From assembly GCA_013306675.1 (NCBI GenBank), contig JABLUY010000276.1:1-45021 (forward strand): a DNA stretch of 45,021 nucleotides, in the 5' to 3' direction. Shown piece after piece: positions 1 through 7,122 of the stretch (its first letter is position 1; each line of letters starts with the position of its first letter). The DNA is from Thraustochytrium sp. TN22 (taxonomy: Eukaryota > Sar > Bigyra > Thraustochytrida > Thraustochytriidae). Both the position numbers and the translations under genes were made by a program. A model generated the notes under the pieces. It searched no databases and was not told the origin of the DNA. It saw only the letters and a program-made list of their open reading frames with translations.

Positions 1-1
1 C

Positions 2-409
2 TCCGGCCTGCTGGCGCTCGACGACGGCGCCCCCGCCGACCTGGCGTCCGCCGTCAGCGCCCTGCGCGATGAGCTGCGCAAGCAGTACGGCGCCGCTCTG
101 CTGCAGCGCCTGGACAGTCTCCTGGACGATGAGGAGCGCACCTTCGAGGCGGCCGCGCTGCAGCCCGCGCTGCCCGCGCTGGCCCAGCTCGACAAGCGCG
201 ACGCCCACGCGGCCGAGGCCGACGCCGTTGTCGACGACCTCGGCGCCCTGCGCCTCGCCGGCGACCCGGACCTCGATCACGACGTCGATCAGAATGTCGA
301 CGAGGACGTCGTCATTCGGCCCTCGCGCAAGGCCAAGCCGCAGCGCATGGCCTGGATGCTGCCGCCGCCGTCCCATCGCTCGGACGTGCCCGGACGCACC
401 GCGCCCTGA
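2..409 (+). CDS. C-terminal end of an unrecognised protein (partial at window start)
   Basis: A reading frame enters from the left edge and runs 135 codons to a TGA at 407-409. Third codon positions are almost all G or C, as in the secure genes of this window, so I take it as the 3' end of a real gene. The peptide is acidic and leucine/alanine rich at first (LLALDD, then a helical stretch around RDELRKQYGAALLQRLDSLLDD). It ends in an Asp/Val-rich segment (DHDVDQNVDEDVVIRPSRKA) followed by KPQRMAWMLPPPSHRS. I do not recognise a family. From about base 180 onward the sequence is duplicated in tandem downstream (see the repeat at 180-796). The second copy carries a one-base insertion that shifts this frame after the KPQR motif, so it is probably not coding in the same way. 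The rest of the gene lies outside the window. Confidence 0.55.
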   Translation, partial: SGLLALDDGAPADLASAVSALRDELRKQYGAALLQRLDSLLDDEERTFEAAALQPALPALAQLDKRDAHAAEADAVVDDLGALRLAGDPDLDHDVDQNVDEDVVIRPSRKAKPQRMAWMLPPPSHRSDVPGRTAP

Positions 410-796
410 TGCGGATCGTCCCAGGGCGGCGCCTCGCCTCGCACCGGGCCCGAACAAATGGGTTGCGCAGAGCCCCGCCTTGCGCAGCGCTGGCCCAGCT
501 CGACAAGCGCGACGTCCACGCGGCCGGGGCCGACGCCGTCGACGACCTCGGCGTCGTGCGCCCCGCCGGCGACCAGGACTTCGATCACGACGTCGACCAG
601 AATGTCGACGAGGACGTCGTCATTCGGCCCTCGCGCAACGCCAAGCCGCAGCGGCATGGCCTGGATGCTGCCGCCGCCGTCCCATCGCTCGGCCGCGCCC
701 TGACGCACCGCGCCCCGATGCGGATCGTCCCAGCGCGGCGCCTCGCCCGCGCCGGGCCCCAAAATGGGTTGCGCAGAGCCGCGCCTTGCGCAGCGC
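180..796. repeat. Imperfect tandem duplication, two ~310 bp copies
   Basis: Bases 180-490 and 491-796 are two head-to-tail copies. Both start TGGCCCAGCTCGACAAGCGC and both end near GGGTTGCGCAGAGCC..CGCCTTGCGCAGCGC. By eye roughly nine bases in ten match. Copy 2 lacks 3 bp in the GTTGTCGAC region and has single-base substitutions and small indels. Copy 1 spans the last 77 codons of the partial gene, its stop, and about 80 bp after it. Confidence 0.85.
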
Positions 797-1055
797 AGAG
801 ACCGCAGCAGAGCGGGAGCAGCGACGCCGGCCTCGCCTCGCCTCGCGTGCCTGCGCGCTCGCGCGCGGCGGAGGCACGCAGCGAGGGCCTCGTGGCGCGG
901 CCGGCGGGGCGCCCGCCCGTCCGAGCGCCCGCCTGGCATCGAGCGCGCACTCGCGGGCCGGCGAGGCGGCGGAACGGGCCGCGGGCATCGCGGTCGTTAA
1001 GCTGCGCGCGAGCGAGGCGCGCGAGGTGAAGACCCCGCTGGGCTGCGCAGGGGCC

Positions 1056-1109
1056 AAGGCAAGGCAAGGCAAGGCAAGGCAAAGCAAGGCGAGGCGAGGC
1101 GAGGCAAGG
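1056..1109. repeat. AAGGC/GAGGC pentanucleotide microsatellite
   Basis: About eleven units of AAGGC drifting to GAGGC run directly up to the ATG at 1110. It is most likely the 5' leader of the following gene. Confidence 0.8.
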
Positions 1110-1910
1110 ATGGAGCGGCTGGACCGCACGCCGAAGCGCGCGCGCGTGACCACCCGGCCCCCCGAGGCGGACGAGGACGAGGAGGACCTGGACGACCTGG
1201 AGATCAGCGACGAGGAGCAGGCGCGCAAGGGCAGCAAGCTGCCGAAACGCGACGCGAAGCGGCGCAAGAGGGCAGGTTCCGTCGGCGCGGCGCTGGAGGA
1301 CGAGGCGGATGAGGACGCGCGGTCGCTGGCGTCCTCGCGCGGTACGCGATCCAACAGCCCGTCGAGCGCACTGGAGCGCGCGCGCCAGGACGCCTCCGTG
1401 CGCATGCTCCTCGCGGACTTGCCGCAGGCGGGAACCTTTACGCACGTGGACAGGGAAGGGGCCGCGGAGCAGAGCAAGGCAATGATGCGGCTGCCGACGC
1501 TGCAGCCCACCAAGCGCCACACGAGCGGGCGCTGCAAGACTGTGAAAAACGACGATACGAACATCCTTGTGCGCGCGCTGCGCATCCGCAAGCGCAAGGC
1601 ACGCGAGGAACGCAAGCGCCGGCGCTCGGGCACGAGCACGACCGCCTCCTCGCCACCTCCGACGATGGTCGACTCGACGCCCTCCTCGCCGACCAACGCT
1701 GCCGGTCAAGGGCCGGCGATGCAGGGGCCTGCCTCCCACACGAGTCCCTCGCCCCGCCTCCGCGCCTCGCCACGGCAGGCGGCCGCAGCAACGGCGACCC
1801 CGGGTTCTCCCTCGCCGTCGCCCTCTTCGGCTAGTCCGGGCGCCACGCGCAAGCGTTCCCGAGACGGCGCGGACTCCTCAACGCCGGCCGGGTCATCTGC
1901 TCCTCGCTGA
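1110..1910 (+). CDS. Basic, low-complexity, nuclear-type protein of unknown function
   Basis: The frame gives 266 residues starting MERLDRTPKRAR. The frame is open much further upstream, but that part is arginine/alanine low complexity across the duplicated stretch, so I chose this ATG, where normal composition begins. Visible parts are an acidic segment (about residues 20-40, DEDEEDLDDLEISDEEQ), basic clusters that look like nuclear localisation signals (KRDAKRRKRAG), a central more ordered stretch (residues about 100-165, including MLLADLPQAGTF and KNDDTNILVRALRIRKRKAREERKRRR), and a Ser/Pro/Thr-rich tail. No family was recognised. The ILVRALRIRKRKAREE segment is the part most likely to be conserved. 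Its 3' side carries a long trinucleotide repeat. Confidence 0.5.
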   Translation: MERLDRTPKRARVTTRPPEADEDEEDLDDLEISDEEQARKGSKLPKRDAKRRKRAGSVGAALEDEADEDARSLASSRGTRSNSPSSALERARQDASVRMLLADLPQAGTFTHVDREGAAEQSKAMMRLPTLQPTKRHTSGRCKTVKNDDTNILVRALRIRKRKAREERKRRRSGTSTTASSPPPTMVDSTPSSPTNAAGQGPAMQGPASHTSPSPRLRASPRQAAAATATPGSPSPSPSSASPGATRKRSRDGADSSTPAGSSAPR

Positions 1911-1918
1911 AGGGAGTC

Positions 1919-2043
1919 CCATCATCAACATCAACAACAACAACAACGACGACGACGACGACGACGACGACGACAATAACAACGACAACAACGTCACCAA
2001 CATCGACATCATCAACACCGTCAACACCATCACCACATCACCA
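1919..2043. repeat. Trinucleotide repeat tract (ATC/AAC/GAC)n
   Basis: About 40 triplets of CAT/CAA/AAC/GAC/ATC type start nine bases after the stop of the preceding gene. It has stops or drift in several frames and lies in the presumed 3' UTR, so it is not read as coding. Confidence 0.8.
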
Positions 2044-2442
2044 CGTGTATAAGGATAACGGCGCACTGACAGTGAGGCCGGAGAAGTCTGTGTCACAGAA
2101 ATGTTCATGCGGGCATGAAATCTACGAGACGATCAAGGCCAGGAAGACGCGGACGAAGGGTGTGAAGCAAGGTAAAGCATCCTCGCTCGCTCGCGGCGCT
2201 CCCTGGCGAGCTAGGGTAGCTGGCTAGTAGAGAGGCTAGACGAAAAAGCAAGCTCGTTGGTAGAAGAACGCACGCGAAACACAGAGTGCAGGGCAGAGCA
2301 ATCCGGTGTGAGAGGAAACGCGAGCGAGAGCGAGGGAGGCAAGCGGGAGGAACGGAGAGGCAGGCGCTTGTTCAGGTCCACTTGCTCGTTCGCTCGTTCG
2401 CTCGCTCAGCTCGCCAACTCGCTCACTCGCTTCGTCCCGCGC

Positions 2443-3984
2443 TCACGGACACATGTCGCGCGCCTTGACGAGGGCATCGAAAAAGTCGTTGGCCTGGTCT
2501 GCCCGCTGGATCTTGAGCAAATACGTGTCCGGGCCCTGAGTGACCATGTTCTCGAGCACCGTTTGGCATGTGATGAGGAGCGACTTCTCGGTCTGGCGCT
2601 TGATGGGCATGGTCTTCCACATGACAGCGTTGAGGAGCAACTTGAGCACGCCCTCGCGGCGCATGACAAGGCGCGGCGCCTGCGAGTAGGTGCCGGAGGC
2701 GCGCTCCCACTCGGCGCCGCGCGGCACGTTGATGTTCACCATGCCAGAGCCCATTTCCCTGAAGGCGCGCTTGGTGACCTTCTCCTCGCCCTCGCCCTCC
2801 TCGACGTGGTCGAAGCGGTACAGCTTGGCGCGGACCTTAAAGATGGACTCCTCGCCTTCCTCGCCCGTGACGACGTCCACCGCCTCCACTGTGGCTCGGT
2901 CCGCGCCCTGCTGCGCGCCCTCGCCGCCAAAGACCGCGTGCTCGTCGGCGTCCGTCCCCCCGTTCGCATTTGACTCCCCCTTGCCGCTGCCTGTCTCGCC
3001 GGTCTCGCCATCCTGGCCGCTTCTCTCGGCGGCCTTATCGGCGCCCTCGTCCGCGCCGTCCGCCTTGCCGGCCTCGGCCCCGCTCGAGCCAAAGGTGGAC
3101 GCGGTCCCATTTGCCGAGGCCAGCTCGCCAAAGGCGGACTTCCCGCCCGCAAAGGTGGCAAAGGGCGACGGCCCGCCCCCCGCAGATGCGAAGGGGGACT
3201 TGCCGCTGCCAGCCATGGCCGCGAAGGGCGACGCCTTGAACATGTCGAAGCCGCCGCCGCCGCCACTGGTCGTGCCGGCGCCGGCGCCGGCATTGGCGCT
3301 GGCGCTGCTGCTGTCCTTGCCGTCGCCGCCGCCGGCCGCGGATACGGACGCGAAGGGCGACGTGCCGCTGCCGCTGAAGGCCGCGAACGGCGACGCCTTG
3401 AACATGTCGAAAGCCTTAGCCGGCTCGTCGGCCTTGCTCTCGTCTGGGGTTTTGACGGCAGCAGGAGGCACGCTCTCGGCGGCCTCGGCCGCGTCCGCCT
3501 TCTCCTCTGGCATCGCCTCGGCGGGCGCCTCGGCTTCCGACGCTCCTGCTGGTTTTGTCTCGGTCTCGGTCTCGGCCGCAGCAACGCTGGTTTCGGGTCC
3601 GTTCGTCGCGGACTCGGCCACTTCGCCGGCGTCCGCCTCCACGCCACCGGTGGCGGCCAGGGCGCCGCCGCTCTTCTTGGTCTTGTCAGACCCATCCGCA
3701 CCGATTCCAGCATCCTCCACGCTCCGCTTGCGCTTGAGCTGCGCCTGGCCTCCATCCGCCTCCCCGGCCTCGCCCTGCGCTGCAGCGGCGCCCGGTGCGC
3801 TCGGGCCCAGCAGCTCGTCTTCCTCGTCCTGCGAGACCTCCGAGGCGCTCGGCCCGCCGCCCGAGGTGCCAAGGATGGCGTCCTCATCCTCATCCTCGCC
3901 GCCGCCCTGCGCCTGCTTGGGCTCTTCCGCGGGCGCCTGCTGTTCCGCCGCCGCAGCGGCGGCCTCGCCGCCTTCGTCCGCCAT
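2443..3984 (-). CDS. RanBD1-domain nuclear protein (RanBP3/Nup50/Nup2-like)
   Basis: The protein has 513 residues from the MADEGG start; an in-frame ATG ten codons upstream is less likely. The C-terminal ~130 residues form a Ran-binding domain: SIFKVRAKLYRFD, then GSGMVNINV, APRLVMRREGVLKLLLNAVMW, and a final amphipathic helix QANDFFDALVKARDM. This matches the family order in which the domain binds RanGTP. Before it lies a disordered region with an acidic N terminus, a KRKRS-type nuclear signal, and a duplicated module FDMFKASPFAA...SPFAS, where SPF replaces the FG repeats usual in nucleoporins. The architecture (acidic/NLS, Phe repeats, RanBD at the C terminus) fits a Nup50/Nup2 or RanBP3 role in nuclear transport. 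Which of the two cannot be decided here. Confidence 0.88.
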   Translation of the reverse strand: MADEGGEAAAAAAEQQAPAEEPKQAQGGGEDEDEDAILGTSGGGPSASEVSQDEEDELLGPSAPGAAAAQGEAGEADGGQAQLKRKRSVEDAGIGADGSDKTKKSGGALAATGGVEADAGEVAESATNGPETSVAAAETETETKPAGASEAEAPAEAMPEEKADAAEAAESVPPAAVKTPDESKADEPAKAFDMFKASPFAAFSGSGTSPFASVSAAGGGDGKDSSSASANAGAGAGTTSGGGGGFDMFKASPFAAMAGSGKSPFASAGGGPSPFATFAGGKSAFGELASANGTASTFGSSGAEAGKADGADEGADKAAERSGQDGETGETGSGKGESNANGGTDADEHAVFGGEGAQQGADRATVEAVDVVTGEEGEESIFKVRAKLYRFDHVEEGEGEEKVTKRAFREMGSGMVNINVPRGAEWERASGTYSQAPRLVMRREGVLKLLLNAVMWKTMPIKRQTEKSLLITCQTVLENMVTQGPDTYLLKIQRADQANDFFDALVKARDMCP

Positions 3985-5280
3985 TTCGCCCTGCGCGCGG
4001 TGCAAACCGCGCAAGCTCGCAAGCTCGCAAGCCCCACCTCCGGGTCTTGCGCCGCCCCCGCGCCCGCGCTAACTCACCTCGTGCCTCCGCCGCGCGCCTG
4101 CGCGCAGGCCGCGCCGCGCCGCGCCGCGCCGCGCCGCGCCGCCGCCGGTCGGTCGCCGCGGCTAACGATGCCGCGCCCCGCGATGCCGCCGGCCGCCGGG
4201 GCCGCCGCCGGGCTGCGGGCCGGGCCGGCGCCGCTCCGTCGCCGCGCGCCGCGCCGCTGCCGCCCCGCCGCCGCCCCGCCCCCGCCGCGCGCGCGCGAGC
4301 CTCGCCGCCGCGCGGTCTGCGCGCGCTATCCGCGAGAAGCGAAGGTTGGAGCTCAGCGGCCTATTCTGCGCGCTTGGGCCGCTTCCTGGCGGACCTCGCG
4401 AGCGCTCAGACCCTGGCGCTCAAGATCACCGCGAGCGCGGCCTCGGCCTCCGACCAGGTGCTGAGCAGTGCACGAATCCACGGCTCGGAGCAGGTACGCG
4501 CGCGGCTGCCTTGTCGAGGAAGTGCAGAGCGACGAGGGGGTGGGTTGCTTGAGAGGCGAGGAGCGAAGGTCTTCAGGGGGGAGGTGGCTTGGGCTGACCG
4601 TCCTTGGCGCTGGCAAGGCTGTCACCATGGACGAAGTGAGATGGTGTTGATCGTTGGTGAGGGAGGACAGGCCGGAGCATTGCGAGGGTGTCCGAGCAAC
4701 AGCAGAGTCATGGTCTTGCTCTGCCTTCTTCACTGCCTGCGCCGCATCATCCCGAGCTTCGTGACTGCCTTGCTTTTCCTCCTCATTTCTTTGGTACTGA
4801 CAGAGATGCCGCTGCGTGTGAGTGGACAAACGAGACTTTACGACGTCCTTCATGTCCAGGCTGCAAACACACGAAGGCAAAACCCGGCCAGGAGGGAAAG
4901 CCGGGACAGCCCGACCAAACTTTCGAGTTCTGTACTTGCTCTCAGAAGATCAGGACGCAATTCGAAAGTAGCCAGGTCCTGGCGCGGGCGCGCGAACGTG
5001 ATGGTGACCCGGGTCATGACCCTGTATACGCCCATTGTTTACCCCAATAGACCCTTTGTTTAAACACGTTGTTTACTTTACCTTGCGCCGATCCAAACAA
5101 AACGTAAACCGCCTGAGATTCTAAACTCCAAACTTTGTTTGGAAACACCCCCGGAAGCTCTCGCTTAAACTCCCTGGCTGGTAAACCAAACACCGTCTAA
5201 ACTAGCCCACGCGCCAAACAAAGACGTGGCCCTGGCCCTCCACGTGCAGCGAGTCGGACCGCCCCATCATCTTCAAGTTC

Positions 5281-5366
5281 GCTCTGTCTCTCTCTCTCTC
5301 TCTCTCTCTCTTCCTCTCCCTCCCTCCCTCTCTCTCTCACTCTCTCCCTCTCCCTCTCCCTCTCTC
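5281..5366. repeat. (CT)n polypyrimidine tract
   Basis: About 85 bp of nearly pure CT/CCCT repeat ends just before CGCGCGCGCTAG. It could be the pyrimidine tract of an intron 3' end in the leader of RRS1 or of an upstream gene. Confidence 0.75.
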
Positions 5367-5539
5367 GCGCGCGCGCTAGTCCCTGGTCCCTGCCGAGCAG
5401 GAGGCGCTGGACAGGGCCCCCGTGCTCCAGCCCGAGCCTGGCGGCCTAAGCGCCGGAAAGAGGCCCACTTCGACTGGCTGGTCCTGCTGCGGCTGGTCCC
5501 GCGGCGCCGCAGAACCGGTGGGCGCGCGCGCGGGGCAGC

Positions 5540-5542
5540 TCG

Positions 5543-5588
<46 letters not shown>
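5540..5588. repeat. (CGG)n repeat in the presumed RRS1 leader
   Basis: About 14 uninterrupted CGG triplets lie 58 bp before the RRS1 start. On the + strand they would encode poly-Ala, poly-Arg or poly-Gly depending on frame, and they are treated as untranslated. Confidence 0.75.
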
Positions 5589-5590
<2 letters not shown>

Positions 5591-5645
5591 GCCCAGGCGC
5601 AGGCGAAGCGGGCGGCGGCGCGCTCCCGCGGCGGCGGCGCTCAAG

Positions 5646-6797
5646 ATGGCGCCGCGGTCCGCCAAGAAGGCGGCGGCCAAGGCCAAGGAGCAGAAGAAGA
5701 AGGTGGTGGAGCAGGAGGAACAGCTGGAGTCCGAGGAGGAGAAGCAGGTGGACCAGGAGGAGGAGCCGATCGCGAGCCGCTTCGAGGACTCGTCCGACGA
5801 CGAGGAGGAGAAGGATGCCCTCGAGCAGGACGAGGAGGAGGAGGAGGAAGACGAGGACGACGACGACGACGACGAGGAGGATAGCGACGACGACGAGGAG
5901 GACGAGGCGACCGCGCGGTCGGCGGGCGGGCTGGCCGGTATGAGCAAGGGGTTCACGGCGGACCCGGGCCACGTGGCGGCGTTCAACACGACTCCGCTGG
6001 ACCCGAGCAAGGTGTCGAGCAACGCGTACCTGCGCGATCAGGCGCTGCAGAATGTGAAGCTGCTGTTCAGCGACCTGATGAAGCTGGAAGGCGTAGAGGG
6101 CAGCAAGGTGCTGCGCGAGCTGCCGGCGCCGGTGTTCCGGCTGCCGCGGCACAAGCCCATCCCCAAGCCCAGGCCGGAGACGCGCTGGGAGAAGTTCGCC
6201 CGCGACAAGGGCATCGAGAAGCGCAAGCGCGACCGCATGGTGTGGGATGAGCAGCGCCAGGAGTGGGCGCCGCGCTGGGGCTACCAGCGCGCCAACGACG
6301 ACCAGAAGGACTGGCTGATCGAGGTCAAGGACCAGGAGAGCTCGGAGACGGACAAGTTCGCGGAGCGGCGTGACGCCAAGAAGCTGCGTGTGTTGCGCAA
6401 CCGGCGCAACTTCTTGCGCAACCAGTCCGAGGCGAACCCGAACCAGGCCGTGCACGCCGTGGAGAGCCTGGAGACGGCCGGCGCGCGCAGCGGCGCATCG
6501 AAGCGCGGCAAGAGCAAGATTATGAGCCGCCTGTCCACGGCGCAGGTCTCCACTGCCTCGCTGGGCCGCTTCGACGCGAAGATGGAGGGCGAGCCGGCGC
6601 GCGAGTACAAGACTAGCAAGAAGCGCAAGTTTGCGCCGTCCGAGTCCACCTCCGACGTGGACCGCGACCAGAAGATCCTTTCCAAGCTTCTCGGCAAGCA
6701 TATTGGCACTGCCGCGGGGGACGGCCCGGGCCCGTCGGGCAAGAAGCAGCGCGTTGGCGGCGGCAAGAAGAAGGGAGGCAAGAAGGGCAAGCGGTAA
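5646..6797 (+). CDS. RRS1: Ribosome biogenesis regulatory protein RRS1
   Basis: The 383-residue protein starts MAPRSAKKAAAKAKEQKKK. The upstream frame is open, but it consists of CT- and CGG-repeat translation. The diagnostic block lies at about residues 160-230: LPAPVFRLPRHKPIPKPRP, then TRWEKFARDKGI, RDRMVWDE, WAPRWGYQRAND and WLIEV. This is the RRS1 signature. In other eukaryotes RRS1 joins RPF2 and the 5S RNP during 60S subunit assembly in the nucleolus. An acidic Asp/Glu run (about residues 40-98) precedes it, longer than in yeast or human RRS1. A Lys/Gly-rich tail (GGGKKKGGKKGKR) ends it. It is convergent with the TTL-like gene, with 325 bp between stops. Confidence 0.95.
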   Translation: MAPRSAKKAAAKAKEQKKKVVEQEEQLESEEEKQVDQEEEPIASRFEDSSDDEEEKDALEQDEEEEEEDEDDDDDDEEDSDDDEEDEATARSAGGLAGMSKGFTADPGHVAAFNTTPLDPSKVSSNAYLRDQALQNVKLLFSDLMKLEGVEGSKVLRELPAPVFRLPRHKPIPKPRPETRWEKFARDKGIEKRKRDRMVWDEQRQEWAPRWGYQRANDDQKDWLIEVKDQESSETDKFAERRDAKKLRVLRNRRNFLRNQSEANPNQAVHAVESLETAGARSGASKRGKSKIMSRLSTAQVSTASLGRFDAKMEGEPAREYKTSKKRKFAPSESTSDVDRDQKILSKLLGKHIGTAAGDGPGPSGKKQRVGGGKKKGGKKGKR

Positions 6798-6847
6798 CGT
6801 TCAAAAGAAAGGAGAGGACCGCAACTCTTCGCGCGTGTGTTTCAAGA

Positions 6848-6940
6848 AAACAGACAGACAGACAGACAGACAGTCAGTCAAACATAGTCGGTCGGTCGGT
6901 CGGTCGGATGAATGGACAGATGGACAGATGGACGCAAGCG
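6848..6940. repeat. Compound tetranucleotide repeats (ACAG)n and (GGTC)n
   Basis: ACAG units, then GTCA, then five GGTC units, then GGACAGAT units lie in the 325 bp space between the RRS1 and TTL-like stop codons. This is presumed overlapping 3' UTR sequence. Confidence 0.8.
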
Positions 6941-7122
6941 GGTTGGTTGGCAGTTAAAAAAACCAGAGAAAACAAGGTAAATTGCAGATGTTTGTTTGGT
7001 CCAGAGAATGATGGTCTTATCTTGTCTTGGCTCCCGAGACTGCCACCGGCGCGATGCATGCCCACTCTGCGCCGCGCTCGGCTTGGCAGCCCGCTCGCAA
7101 CCCCCAACGCTCAAGCGGAAGC

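Larger units (their letters stand above)
4015..5645. other. 1.6 kb gap with unresolved exon-like pieces
   Basis: This stretch separates the RanBD gene from RRS1. 4015-4340 is extreme GC with a GCCGC-type repeat near 4108-4148. Around 4374-4497 the + strand reads like an exon (RFLADLASAQTLALKI, then SASDQVLSSARIHGSEQ, third positions mostly G/C) and ends exactly at GAGCAG followed by GTACGC, a good splice donor. No ATG is in frame upstream, and no clear partner exon was found. A short exon-like peptide (SESDRPIIFKF) near 5248-5281 could be downstream. 4500-5225 has lower GC and many TAAAC/GTTTA words. A (CT)n tract then leads into GC-rich sequence before RRS1. I cannot assemble a gene with confidence. 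Confidence 0.3.

Noticed and set aside
585-1739. 384-codon minus-strand frame over the first genes
   Set aside because: It is Arg/Ala/Leu filler in very high GC, with better coding signal on the + strand.
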